From assembly GCA_938003955.1 (NCBI GenBank), contig CALKXE010000139.1, positions 1 to 41,920 of the forward strand: a stretch of DNA of 41,920 nucleotides, read 5' to 3'. Origin of the DNA: an uncultured Saprospiraceae bacterium (GTDB lineage Bacteria; Bacteroidota; Bacteroidia; Chitinophagales; Saprospiraceae). The notes below the pieces were generated by a model. It had not been told where the DNA came from and searched no databases. It saw only the letters and a program-made list of their open reading frames with translations. The position numbers and the translations under genes were made by a program. Below are positions 33,682 to 41,920 of the stretch, one piece after another; within the stretch, counting starts at the first letter, position 1, and the number at the start of each line of letters is the position of its first letter.

Positions 33682-36621
33682 ATGAGGAGATTTTTTAAAT
33701 TAAGTATAGTTTTCTGCGTAGCGTTGAGTGCAGGACAAGGAGCAGCTCAATCACAAATTGGCGGATATATTGATCGATGGGCCGACTATGATAATTCAGA
33801 TGATACGGGTCTAGGTCAACGCCAATTTGAATGGGATTTCGAAGGATTGCGTGTAATTGATAGTGTGCCTGATGTTGGTGTTCACCCGAGAGTCTATTTT
33901 GGTCCGGATGATATTCCTGCAATGAAATTAAGGTTAAGTACTACGGAAAGTGGGCAAGAAGTAGCTGCTCAGATACATGCCTATACGACATTGATGCATT
34001 TGGGATATAGTAATGGAGGCACATATAATCATAATTCATCATACGGACGAGATGCTCAGAATAATAAAAGAATAGATAATGCAGGCAAATGGAATAGTAA
34101 TCCAGAGTACTATAAGCTCGTTGCATTAGATCCCACGGTATGGGATGGTATTGAAATAAAAAGAAAACATATTACGGCTTCGGCAATGGCATTCGAAGCA
34201 TTCGAATGTATGATTAATGAAGGGGGAAGTGATTCTGATACAGGATTGGACTATGCGACTAGATCTGATATGTTAGCGAAAGCTATGACTTTCTGGGCCG
34301 CTCTGGCACTAGATGATCCAGATGTAAATCCTAACGGTAATAACTATAATAATTTTGGAGGTAGTCATATGGCGATGGCTTATGATCTGCATTACAATGC
34401 AATGACGACTGGACAAAGAGATACTGTTCGGATGGCTATTGCGAAAATCATAATTACTTATCCTAGACATGGTGGTGGATTGGCTGCTTATGCTGCTACG
34501 AGTAATTGGGCAGGACTTAATTCATTTGAGATTATAACAAACCTTGCTATTGAAGGCGAGCTCGGATATAGTGAAGCTCTAACGGAAAGATGGTGCCGTG
34601 CATATCATAATTTCATCAATTATGGATTCTATGATTCAGGAGCTGGATATGAAGGTCTTGGGAAAAATTATATGTTTGTTACTACCGCAGTTGCACTTGC
34701 CAAAAGAGGGTACAGCATGTTAGCACATCCTCATGTGAAATCTTTTGGAACAAAGTTCTTACCCGCTATTGTACAGCCATACGGACATGGATTTACTTCA
34801 TATGATGTTTGGGGAGGCAGTGGACATGATGATGTTATTGGCGGTTATAAATTCAATGCCTCGGATATCATCGGACTTAAGTGGGTATACCCAAATGATC
34901 CTTCAATAGATTTTGTTTGGAGAAATTATATTGAAAGAGACTATTTCGTAGATTCTGACGATTATGTTTACCAGCAAATTTTGCCAGATGATTCTTACCA
35001 CAATTATTTACTTCTTGCAGGAATATTTTCCCAAGATTATGATAATAGTAGTACTTGGAATACACAAGCAAATAGTATTGTCAAAGAAGATTTTATAGCG
35101 GAAGACAGAGGGCTTGCAGTAATGAGAAGTGGATTGGACAGTTTAGATCTTGCTGTTCAGTTTCATTGCAGACAAGATATGGGTGGACATACACATGGAG
35201 ATAGAAATGATTTTACTCTAAGTGCACTGGGGAGAATATGGATAAGGAAATCATACGGTGGGAGTCAGTTTCAACCAACATGGTTTCACAGCGGTATATT
35301 GGTAGATGATATAGCTATGGGAGTTGGAGATCCCGATGGAGATAAATGTCGACAGCCAGGGAAATTACTGGAATGGTATCCAAATGATGACCTTACAAAG
35401 GTTGCTGGAGATGCGACGGATGCTTACACATGGGAATGGCACTGGTCAGCTCAGCTTCCTGGAAATGATCATCCTTGGTTAGGAAGTAATGGATGGGTAG
35501 AGGTAGCTGAAACTTGGAATGAATGGCAATTTATAGAAAGTGAAGAACCTCATTTTAATTTGCCATTTTATGATTTTCCGCACTGGCATGTAGAAGGTAA
35601 GTTGGAACGAATGGTAAAACGAGAATATAACCCGATGGAGAAAGTATATCGATCAGTGGGCGTATTCAAAGGAGAAAAGCCATTTGTACTTGTAGTAGAT
35701 GATATCAAAAAAGACTCTGATATCCATAATTATAAATGGCTTGGTCAAATAGCAAGAGATTTAACTATTGAGTCTACTGATGTTAATTTGGTTGATGAGG
35801 ATTATAAGGCAGATATTATTCTTAAAGAACCGACTAGCGAAGGAAGCAGAAGATTATTGGTTCGAGTACTAGATAATACGGGATATGACGGTATTGTCTT
35901 ACCTGGTTATCAAGACACATTGACCTACACAGATTATTTTAATGGGAATCCGTACAATGCGAATCCAAACTATATTAGACCTAGGCTAATTGTTGAGAGC
36001 AATAGTATATCCCCGGATTTTAAAGTGTTATTGTTTCCGCATCATCAAGGTGACGATTTGCCGACGACCAGTTGGAATTCTGCTCATGATACACTTATCG
36101 TAACATGCGGTAATACCGTTAGAAACATTGCATTTAATGTGAATGCTGATGGTAGAACAGAGTTTGGGATCGTGGGGGATTGTGGATTAGTTACATCTAC
36201 AGATGATAATGGTCCTGGAACGCTGCGTTCAGTTCTCGACTGTGCTGTGGATGGAGATACTATTCTATTTAGTATTGCACTTAGAGGAAAGACAATAGGT
36301 ATTGATTCCGATGTTTTATTATTAGATAAAAATATTACTATTCTAGCGGATCCTTTCGAAGGGATAAGTATCGAAGTTTCTGATCCTGATAATTCATTGA
36401 TTAGTCATTTGTTCCGTGTTGCGGGAAGTAGTAATGTCAATATTTCTGGATTATCGCTAATTGGAGGATCTGGAGCGGACGGGTCTGCAATTTATAATGA
36501 AGGACTTCTTACAGTAGAAAATTGTATTGTGAAACGGGGTGCAACTTCTGGGGTTTCATCTTCTATCTATTCTCTTAATTCAGGATCGATTAATATTATT
36601 GGAAATTGTTCGGCAGAATAA
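33682..36621 (+). CDS. Secreted heparinase II/III-like polysaccharide lyase with C-terminal beta-helix segment
   Basis: A 979-residue exported protein with a signal peptide (MRRFFKLSIVFCVALSAGQGAAQ). Residues about 60-450 form the alpha-helical toroid of lyase families (NNFGGSHMAMAYDLHYN, NWAGLNSFE, AGYEGLGKNY). The heparinase II/III-like beta-sandwich follows (RQDMGGHTHGDRNDFTLSAL, about 500-520). Likely catalytic residues are in NWAGLNSFE, GAGYEG and GGHTHGD, but I cannot assign them exactly. The last 150 residues (TSTDDNGPGTLRSVLDCA...) resemble the start of a right-handed beta-helix found in adhesin-like proteins. No T9SS sorting domain ends the protein. Substrate (uronic-acid polysaccharide) is inferred. 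Confidence 0.85.
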   Translation: MRRFFKLSIVFCVALSAGQGAAQSQIGGYIDRWADYDNSDDTGLGQRQFEWDFEGLRVIDSVPDVGVHPRVYFGPDDIPAMKLRLSTTESGQEVAAQIHAYTTLMHLGYSNGGTYNHNSSYGRDAQNNKRIDNAGKWNSNPEYYKLVALDPTVWDGIEIKRKHITASAMAFEAFECMINEGGSDSDTGLDYATRSDMLAKAMTFWAALALDDPDVNPNGNNYNNFGGSHMAMAYDLHYNAMTTGQRDTVRMAIAKIIITYPRHGGGLAAYAATSNWAGLNSFEIITNLAIEGELGYSEALTERWCRAYHNFINYGFYDSGAGYEGLGKNYMFVTTAVALAKRGYSMLAHPHVKSFGTKFLPAIVQPYGHGFTSYDVWGGSGHDDVIGGYKFNASDIIGLKWVYPNDPSIDFVWRNYIERDYFVDSDDYVYQQILPDDSYHNYLLLAGIFSQDYDNSSTWNTQANSIVKEDFIAEDRGLAVMRSGLDSLDLAVQFHCRQDMGGHTHGDRNDFTLSALGRIWIRKSYGGSQFQPTWFHSGILVDDIAMGVGDPDGDKCRQPGKLLEWYPNDDLTKVAGDATDAYTWEWHWSAQLPGNDHPWLGSNGWVEVAETWNEWQFIESEEPHFNLPFYDFPHWHVEGKLERMVKREYNPMEKVYRSVGVFKGEKPFVLVVDDIKKDSDIHNYKWLGQIARDLTIESTDVNLVDEDYKADIILKEPTSEGSRRLLVRVLDNTGYDGIVLPGYQDTLTYTDYFNGNPYNANPNYIRPRLIVESNSISPDFKVLLFPHHQGDDLPTTSWNSAHDTLIVTCGNTVRNIAFNVNADGRTEFGIVGDCGLVTSTDDNGPGTLRSVLDCAVDGDTILFSIALRGKTIGIDSDVLLLDKNITILADPFEGISIEVSDPDNSLISHLFRVAGSSNVNISGLSLIGGSGADGSAIYNEGLLTVENCIVKRGATSGVSSSIYSLNSGSINIIGNCSAE

Positions 36622-36690
36622 TCACATTATAGCGTTCAGTTTGAGTTTATTCTGGAAGTTTCGGTTCCGCGCCGTTGTAATTCATAGAAA

Positions 36691-37200
36691 CTATTTCTTT
36701 TCATAAATGTACATATCGCCATCCCTTGAAGTGTGGTCGAAAAACATGTATTCATCACAGAAAATAGATATTCTGAGAGGGTAGGCGTCATCTCCTGTTA
36801 ATTCCAATAAGCTGGTACCATTTTCATTCTTTGTGATGTCCCAATCACCAGAATATAGTTTGTCTTCATTCTTACTATGGAAATCAAAAGTAAATTTGGT
36901 TTCTGTAAATATAACCTTGCCACAAGGTTGAGATGCGGAAGCAGACCATCCTTCTCCATGCCCAATGATATTCCATTCTCCCAAAAGGTTTGATTTAATT
37001 TCGGAAATGTCTGTAAGTTGGTCAATACGGCACTTATCCATAATTGATTGTTCAGTCTCGTCTGTAAGACCATCTTTTTTATCGTCATTTTGGACGAATA
37101 TGCAATCGGTAGACTTCAGGTCATCATTATTACAAGATATAAATAGGCTGAAGGATAGAAGTGAAAGAAATAAAAAGGTTAATTTATATAATGATTTCAT
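36691..37200 (-). CDS. Putative lipoprotein, lipocalin-like
   Basis: A 169-residue protein with a signal peptide and a lipobox ending in Cys23 (FSLFISC), so it is an envelope lipoprotein. Residues 30-65 are acidic (CIFVQNDDKKDGLTDETEQ) and slightly EF-hand-like. The rest matches the lipocalin-like pattern of Bacteroidota lipoproteins: LLGEWNIIGHGEGW, KFTFDFHSKNEDK, SGDWDITKNEN. Ligand unknown. Convergent with the lyase gene, 69 bases away. Confidence 0.75.
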   Translation of the reverse strand: MKSLYKLTFLFLSLLSFSLFISCNNDDLKSTDCIFVQNDDKKDGLTDETEQSIMDKCRIDQLTDISEIKSNLLGEWNIIGHGEGWSASASQPCGKVIFTETKFTFDFHSKNEDKLYSGDWDITKNENGTSLLELTGDDAYPLRISIFCDEYMFFDHTSRDGDMYIYEKK

Positions 37201-37417
37201 TCTATATATGTTTGGTCTTAGTTACAATATATCAATATAGACATTTTTTTTAGATAAAAGGTTGGATTTGGTTGGCTAGATAGGTTGTTGGTGTTTTGAT
37301 AAAGTCAAGAAGTTTAATGTGAAATTGTACAACTATTCGATCTTCGGAATGGGCTCTTGATCACTTGGAGGATTCTCACTTTTTCAAGTAGTGCGATTCA
37401 ACAAAGCACTCAAGTTC

Positions 37418-37795
37418 TCAAAACCATAACTTATCAGCATTGCCTGATTCTCCATGATAATTGAGTGTAATCTCATCCCCAGCACTGATATCCTTTATCG
37501 CCTCTATATCTATCGTTTGTTGTTCGATATCTAGAATGAAATTAGCGTTGGGTATCAATTCATGATTATAGATGCTACCAAACCCTAGAGCAATGGCACA
37601 ATCTTCTAAGTCGTGTCCCCACAGGAAATAATAGTCATGCAGTACTGTCTTGTGGATAATGGGAAGCTCTGCCTTTGGGATGATAAGTGCAGGGCATACT
37701 TCAATGACAGCACCTTTCTCTATATCTTGACTTGTGAATACGCCTCGTCCTTTCCCTTCAGAGTATGTGATATATAAACCTGGAATTTGATTCAT
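37418..37795 (-). CDS. SET-domain protein
   Basis: A 125-residue protein that is essentially one SET domain: GKGRGVFTSQDIEKGAVIE at the start, then GFGSIYNHELIPNANF with the conserved NH pair, and AGDEITLNY near the end with the catalytic-type Tyr. SET proteins are SAM-dependent lysine methyltransferases; small bacterial ones with this layout exist, but their targets are mostly unknown. It lacks pre-SET and post-SET cysteine clusters. It is the last gene of a unit with the EamA transporter (7 bases upstream) and map. Confidence 0.87.
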   Translation of the reverse strand: MNQIPGLYITYSEGKGRGVFTSQDIEKGAVIEVCPALIIPKAELPIIHKTVLHDYYFLWGHDLEDCAIALGFGSIYNHELIPNANFILDIEQQTIDIEAIKDISAGDEITLNYHGESGNADKLWF

Positions 37796-37802
37796 CTGTG
37801 TA

Positions 37803-38690
37803 TTAGGTTTTAGCTTGTTTCTTTATCAAATATACACCAGAAAGGATCAATGCCATACTGATCAATACAACTAATCCCAATCCTTCACCATCGAGAAATC
37901 CCCAGAAAATTGCAACCAAAGGCATAATGTATGCCACAGAACTACCAAATACGGCATTCGTCTCTTGTATAAGTTTGTAGAAAATTATAGTAGCCAGTAC
38001 GGTGCCGATCAATGATAATAGAAGCAGTGCTCCAAAAGAATACATCACTTGATCTGACATAGTAACTTCAAAAATACTGCCTCGCATCAGCATAATAATC
38101 AAGGCTGGTATCCCAACTAGAAAGAAAGAAGTAGCACTGATAATAATACTGTCTACATCCTGAAGATAGTGCTTCACAAGATTGCCACTCATACCATAGC
38201 AAAGAGTACCGACCACTATGAAAAGTCCATACCATAGATTGCTATTGGATCCTTCACTTTCTCCAAAAATCATCAATGAAGCGGCTCCGATAAAACCAAT
38301 CAATACACCAGTGGTTTTGTACTTGTCCATTGGGTTTTTAAAAATTATGATTCCAATAATCAAAGTCCAGATTGGCGTCAAGCTATTGAGAAGTCCGGAT
38401 ATCATACTGTTGATATTCGTCTGTGCAAGGAAATACATGAATGCAGGAATACCGCTGCCGCAAAGACCGACGGTAAGAAACAGTTTCCATCTATGCCAAG
38501 GAATTCTTTTTCGGTTATATATTATTACAGGAGTAAAAGCAAGAGCAGATACACCAAGTCTCATACAAGCAAGATCAAATGGATCAAATGAGATAAGAGC
38601 CTTCTTGATAAGAATAAAAGAACTGCCCCAAACTAAACTTAGAACACCAAGAATAATAAAGTGCCGCATTGAAATTGGACGTTCTTCCAT
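37803..38690 (-). CDS. EamA/DMT-superfamily transporter
   Basis: A 295-residue inner-membrane protein with ten helices in two EamA repeats: LSLVWGSSFILIKKALI opens the first repeat, and YGMSGNLVKHYL the second half. VFGSSVAYIMPLVAIFWGFLDGE near the end is typical. Family members export amino acids or metabolites; the substrate is unknown. It is 44 bases downstream of map and 7 bases upstream of the SET gene, so all three are probably one operon. A second start (MRHFIILG) lies seven codons in. Confidence 0.9.
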   Translation of the reverse strand: MEERPISMRHFIILGVLSLVWGSSFILIKKALISFDPFDLACMRLGVSALAFTPVIIYNRKRIPWHRWKLFLTVGLCGSGIPAFMYFLAQTNINSMISGLLNSLTPIWTLIIGIIIFKNPMDKYKTTGVLIGFIGAASLMIFGESEGSNSNLWYGLFIVVGTLCYGMSGNLVKHYLQDVDSIIISATSFFLVGIPALIIMLMRGSIFEVTMSDQVMYSFGALLLLSLIGTVLATIIFYKLIQETNAVFGSSVAYIMPLVAIFWGFLDGEGLGLVVLISMALILSGVYLIKKQAKT

Positions 38691-38734
38691 GATAATTTCT
38701 ATAAGGTATTGATTAGGAAACGATAGTGGAAGTC

Positions 38735-39502
38735 CTAAAATTCAAAAACGCCGTTCCCCGCTGTCAGTATGATAGGGTAGTCATCCGTAACAACAAGTGT
38801 ATGTTCATGTTGGGTAACGAAGCTATTATCTTTAGTTTTCATTGTCCAGCCATCCTCTTGTTCGTGCACATACTTTGACTTAGTAGAGATGAATGTTTCT
38901 AATGCTATTACAGAGTTCTTCTGGAATCTTTGCGTATTAAATCTATCTCTATAGTTTGTGATTTCGGTTGGCGGTTCGTGGAGCTTTCTGCCTATTCCAT
39001 GACCACATAAGTTTTTGATAACTTGGAATCCTCTCTTCTTTGCTTCACGCTCTATGATGCCTCCTACGTTTGATATTCTAACACCATTTTTGATGTTTTG
39101 CATTGCGAGCTGCAATATCTCTTGAGATGCAGTAATAAGCGGTCTATGGTTGTGTATGTCTTCTCCTACAACAAAAGACCCTCCATTGTCGCCATAGAAG
39201 CCGTTTAGTTCTGCTGACACATCTATGTTTATCAAATCTCCTTCTTGTAATATCAAGGTATCTGATGGTATGCCATGGCACGCTACATGATTCACACTAA
39301 TACAAGTATGTCCTGGGAAATCATAATCCTTGATAGGTGCAGAGAAAGCTCCAAATTCAGACAGTAGATCACCGCCAAAGTCATCGATCTCTCGAGTACT
39401 CATACCTACTTTGGTAAATTCTTTCATCTTTTTTAAAGTAACTGCTACAGCATGTCCAGCTGCTTTGAGTCCTTCTAGTTCTTCCGCGTTCTTTATTGTC
39501 AT
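38735..39502 (-). CDS. map: Methionine aminopeptidase, type I
   Basis: A 255-residue pita-bread-fold dinuclear metallopeptidase that removes the initiator Met from nascent proteins. Metal ligands are Asp94 (INIDVSAE), Asp105 (FYGDNGGSF), His168 (CGHGIGRKLH), Glu202 (ALETFI) and Glu233 (QHEHTLVV); His76 (NHVACHGIPS) binds substrate. This is the plain type Ia form without an N-terminal zinc finger. In many genomes map lies in the ribosomal-protein operon; here it heads a transporter-SET unit, so it may be a second copy. Confidence 0.95.
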   Translation of the reverse strand: MTIKNAEELEGLKAAGHAVAVTLKKMKEFTKVGMSTREIDDFGGDLLSEFGAFSAPIKDYDFPGHTCISVNHVACHGIPSDTLILQEGDLINIDVSAELNGFYGDNGGSFVVGEDIHNHRPLITASQEILQLAMQNIKNGVRISNVGGIIEREAKKRGFQVIKNLCGHGIGRKLHEPPTEITNYRDRFNTQRFQKNSVIALETFISTKSKYVHEQEDGWTMKTKDNSFVTQHEHTLVVTDDYPIILTAGNGVFEF

Positions 39503-39736
39503 CTTTCTTGAAAACTGATTTTAGAGCATTCCTAACATATCAATATGAAAATTTGCTACCGTGATGATTTCTCAATTTTTTCTTACAGCGCACAAATATC
39601 GTAAATTACATCTCTATAAATGCCATATGATGAAGTATGTTTGGGAATTTATGTTGTTTATTTGCCTTTCCAGCACTTTTCGTCGATAGAAAGGTATGAT
39701 TTTAGTGAAGTATTTAAGTTTTTAAGAAGCACAGAA

Positions 39737-40195
39737 GTGAAAAACAAGAATCTGAAAAAGACAATACATCAAGCATTAGTCAATGAACTTACTGATAAGG
39801 TAAATAACTATGGGCGAACGCTAGAGTCGATGCAACAATCTAAAAATAATGATACGAAGAGCTCTGCAGGAGATAAGTTTGAGACAGGAAGAGAAATGAT
39901 GCAGATGGAGATTGACAAAACTGAAATGCAGTTGAATAAAGTCAATTTTGCATTAGAGACATTGAATCAAATCAAAAACGTCATAAATACTGGAGAAGTA
40001 GTGCTTGGAAGTCTTGTTAGGTGTAATACTGGTAGTTATTATATATCTATCGGGCATGGAAGTATCAAGATAGACGGAAAGAAGTATTATGCCATTTCAA
40101 TGATTAGTCCTGTCGGTAAATTATTGATGGGTAAGAAATCGGGGGACACCCTTATTTTCAATGGTAGAACTATAGAAATAATAGATGTTGAGTAA
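39737..40195 (+). CDS. GreA/GreB C-terminal-domain-like protein (often misnamed 3-oxoacyl-ACP synthase)
   Basis: With the GTG chosen here, 152 residues, the usual size of this Bacteroidota family. Its text (ETGREMMQMEIDKTEMQLNK, then VVLGSLVRCNTGSYYISIG, ISPVGKLLMGKKSGDTLIFN) is a coiled-coil N-terminus and a GreA/GreB-type FKBP-like C-terminal domain, so it could bind RNA polymerase. No ketosynthase active site exists. The frame also extends to an ATG at 39620 with 39 extra residues that lack homology and would run through the presumed promoter, so I prefer the later start. It overlaps the flavoprotein gene by 11 bases. Confidence 0.8.
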   Translation: MKNKNLKKTIHQALVNELTDKVNNYGRTLESMQQSKNNDTKSSAGDKFETGREMMQMEIDKTEMQLNKVNFALETLNQIKNVINTGEVVLGSLVRCNTGSYYISIGHGSIKIDGKKYYAISMISPVGKLLMGKKSGDTLIFNGRTIEIIDVE

Positions 40196-41378
40196 GAAGA
40201 CAATAGCGATTATAGGTGGCGGAGCATCAGCATTATCATTGGCGTCTTTTCTAGATGGAGACTTATTTGATGTGACTCTGTATGAAAGAAATAAGGCTAT
40301 GGGGCGAAAGTTTCTTGTAGCTGGTAAAGGAGGTTTTAATCTCACTCATTCAGAGTCAATTGATGGACTGATTTCAAAATATAATCCAAGAGGTTTTTTA
40401 GATGGAGCATTGTTAGGTTTTAATAATGATCAATTTAGAACTTGGTTGGATTCTATTGGTATCCCTACTTATGTAGGCTCAAGTAGAAGGGTATTCCCAG
40501 AGAAAGGTATAAAACCGATAGAAGTATTGGCTAAGATTAAAGAAGTCATTAGGGCAAGAGGCCACAATGTCATATTTAACAGTGAATGGACGGGCTGGTC
40601 TGATAAAAATATGCTGACCTTAAGTGATGGTGGTGAGATCGAGGCTGATATTGTTGTATTCTGTCTCGGAGGTGGTAGTTGGAAGGTGACTGGCTCTGAC
40701 GGGACTTGGAGTGAAGCATTTAGATTAAAAGGGATACAAGCGAATCCATTTGTAGCTGCAAATTGTGCTTATGGTGTGAACTGGGATCTTGACTTCATAT
40801 CAAAGGCAGCTGGGAAACCTCTAAAAAATATTTCTGTCAGCTGTTTAGATAAAAGAGAAGTGGGGGAGGCAATGATAACAGAATTTGGACTGGAAGGCAG
40901 TGCCGTATATGCATTGACTGATCAGATACAAAAACAACTCACTGATAATGGAACGTCAAGAATAGAAATGGATCTTAAGCCAATGCTAACTTTAGACGAA
41001 GTGATTAAACGGCTCTCATCTTCAAAAAGGAAAATAACGGATGCTCTGATAAAGGATTTGAAGTTGGAAAAGATAAAAGTGCAATTGCTGAAATCTGTCC
41101 TTAGTAAAGATGAATACCTCGATACGGACTCTCTTGCAAAAAATATAAAAGCATTGCCGGTAAATCTAGAATATGCAACAGATATTGACCAAGCGATATC
41201 TACAACAGGAGGAATCGATCTTTCTGAGGTAGATGCCAGTTTTCAATTGAATAAGATGCCAGATAACTATACAATAGGAGAAATGCTAGATTGGAACGCA
41301 CCAACTGGTGGATATCTATTACAGGCATGTTTTAGCATGGGACATCATCTTGCAACTCATTTGAATAAGAAATATTAA
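40185..41378 (+). CDS. BaiN/HI0933-type FAD-dependent flavoprotein (TIGR03862-like)
   Basis: A 397-residue FAD enzyme of the HI0933/BaiN/RdsA family, commonly labelled aminoacetone oxidase. The Rossmann GGGASALSLASFL opens it, then RKFLVAGKGGFNLTHS, RRVFPEKGIKP, and near the end STTGGIDLSEVD and PTGGYLLQACFSMGH. The tail GGYLLQACFSMG is the FAD-binding C-terminal motif. The true substrate is unknown. Overlaps the preceding gene by 11 bases (likely coupled translation) and the convergent DUF1456 gene by 4. Confidence 0.9.
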   Translation: MLSKKTIAIIGGGASALSLASFLDGDLFDVTLYERNKAMGRKFLVAGKGGFNLTHSESIDGLISKYNPRGFLDGALLGFNNDQFRTWLDSIGIPTYVGSSRRVFPEKGIKPIEVLAKIKEVIRARGHNVIFNSEWTGWSDKNMLTLSDGGEIEADIVVFCLGGGSWKVTGSDGTWSEAFRLKGIQANPFVAANCAYGVNWDLDFISKAAGKPLKNISVSCLDKREVGEAMITEFGLEGSAVYALTDQIQKQLTDNGTSRIEMDLKPMLTLDEVIKRLSSSKRKITDALIKDLKLEKIKVQLLKSVLSKDEYLDTDSLAKNIKALPVNLEYATDIDQAISTTGGIDLSEVDASFQLNKMPDNYTIGEMLDWNAPTGGYLLQACFSMGHHLATHLNKKY

Positions 41379-41692
41379 TCTCTTTTTTCTCTTCGGTCTC
41401 TTTTTAATGGACTTTCTTTTACGTGCTGTTTAGGTTCAGACTTACTTGCTATACTCGGCTTCTTATTATCTCTTGGTCCACGCAGATGAATCACAAGTCC
41501 GTTCAAGAAGTTTCTTAAGATCTGATCTCCACATTCCATATATTTAGGATGTTCTTCATTTCTAAAAAAAGCTCCCAATTCACTTTTAGTAGCTTTAAAG
41601 TCGACAAGTTTCAGTATTTCGACAATCTGGTCGTCTCGAAGTTGTAATGCAACTCTAAGTTTTTTGAATATGTCGTTGTTGGTAAGTCCCAT
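41375..41692 (-). CDS. DUF1456 (YehS-like) protein with a single repeat
   Basis: A 105-residue cytoplasmic protein. NNDIFKKLRVALQLRDDQ, VEILKLVDFKATKSELGAFF, CGDQILRNFLNGLVIHLRG match the DUF1456 module (E. coli YehS). The family usually has two copies of this helical module; here one copy is followed by a basic tail rich in Lys and Arg (HVKESPLKRDRREKRD). Function is unknown; the basic tail may bind nucleic acid. It runs tail-to-tail with the flavoprotein gene and downstream of the tmRNA terminator. Confidence 0.85.
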   Translation of the reverse strand: MGLTNNDIFKKLRVALQLRDDQIVEILKLVDFKATKSELGAFFRNEEHPKYMECGDQILRNFLNGLVIHLRGPRDNKKPSIASKSEPKQHVKESPLKRDRREKRD

Positions 41693-41730
41693 GGAGTAAT
41701 ATTAAGTATAAATTAGAGTGTAATGTAATA

Positions 41731-41770
41731 AAAAGAAGCCTTTAAGGATGTATCCTTAAAGGCTTCTTTT
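41731..41770. terminator. Perfect 18-bp-stem terminator of tmRNA
   Basis: aaaagaagcctttaagga pairs completely with tccttaaaggcttctttt around a tgta loop. The T-run on the minus strand follows the 3' end of tmRNA by about 10 bases. It is symmetrical enough to act in both directions. Confidence 0.95.
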
Positions 41771-41780
41771 AGAAATTTAG

Positions 41781-41920
41781 TGGAGCTGCAGGGAGTCGAA
41801 CCCTGGTCCGGAGAAAGCATCCGATAGCCTTCTACATGCTTAGTTAATATTCGAATTTTCGAGTGATAGCAGGCATAAAAACGGCGACGCTATCACCTTA
41901 TCTTCTTAATCTCGGATAGG
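41781..41920 (-). ncRNA. ssrA: tmRNA (ssrA), 3' part
   Basis: The last 140 bases hold the 3' portion of tmRNA on the minus strand. Visible are the acceptor end GCAGCTCCA, the T-arm CAGGGTTCGACTCCCTG, the conserved tract ACTAAGCATGTAG, and a pseudoknot stem in which gtgatagc pairs with gctatcac. The CCA is not encoded (the base triplet reads CTA) and would be added after processing. The 5' end and the reading frame for the degradation tag lie beyond the right edge, so the tag peptide cannot be read. It rescues stalled ribosomes with SmpB. Confidence 0.93.

Noticed and set aside
41781..41830. A tRNA gene, suggested by the T-arm and acceptor end
   Set aside because: No D-arm or anticodon arm follows; the ACTAAGCATGTAG tract and the pseudoknot stem identify tmRNA.

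Overview
The window is about 42 kb of AT-rich DNA from a Bacteroidota chromosome, probably a free-living or marine member of the Saprospirales/Lewinella kind. The order-level guess is inference. The phylum rests on several things: a type IX secretion C-terminal sorting domain at the left edge; TAnnTTTG-type -7 promoter boxes with almost no Shine-Dalgarno sequences; the DUF3822-RsmD gene pair; an Mrp ATPase without its CxxC; a small GreA-C-like protein; and a sphingolipid gene set. Nearly everything is chromosomal housekeeping or envelope biology. There is no phage, plasmid or CRISPR, and one small transposon-like element.

Layout. 1-7.4 kb (mostly +): tail of a T9SS-exported protein, an NhaC antiporter, the Fe-S carrier genes mrp and nfu, pyrF, an alpha/beta hydrolase (-), a DUF423 membrane protein and an outer-membrane barrel. 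7.5-12.4 kb: a DUF697-SHOCT protein (-), a second small barrel, tsaD (-), then a three-gene unit (pilin-like anchor protein, DUF3822, rsmD). 12.45-12.93 kb: a roughly 476-bp element with terminal inverted repeats and an intact 10-bp target duplication but no transposase gene.

12.97-24.4 kb (all -) is the most interesting part. Read in transcription order it runs: surface barrel, Kdo transferase (waaA), heptose kinase, CDP-alcohol phosphatidyltransferase, a DUF4833-like protein, an AUR1-like PAP2 transferase, serine palmitoyltransferase, a GNAT-type putative ceramide synthase, a CerR-like NAD(P)-dependent reductase, myo-inositol-phosphate synthase, a terminator, GtrA, and a diacylglycerol/sphingosine-kinase-family lipid kinase. 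Together these could make ceramide, inositol phosphate and phosphatidylinositol, join them into inositol phosphorylceramide, and recycle the diacylglycerol released. I infer a nearly complete inositol-sphingolipid assembly line next to lipopolysaccharide core genes.

24.7-36.6 kb (+): queD, fabD, a YqgE/AlgH protein, ftsE, a Sel1-repeat protein, a DUF2314 protein, xerD, a lipoprotein with a zinc-protease HExxH motif, a voltage-gated-type K+ channel carrying a zinc ribbon, a DUF7009-like protein with fdhD, and a large secreted heparinase II/III-like lyase. 36.7-39.5 kb (-): a lipocalin-like lipoprotein and the run map - EamA transporter - SET-domain protein. 39.7-41.4 kb (+): the GreA-C-like protein and a BaiN/HI0933-type flavoprotein. 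The right edge holds a DUF1456 protein and the 3' part of tmRNA (both -), separated by a perfect 18-bp-stem terminator.
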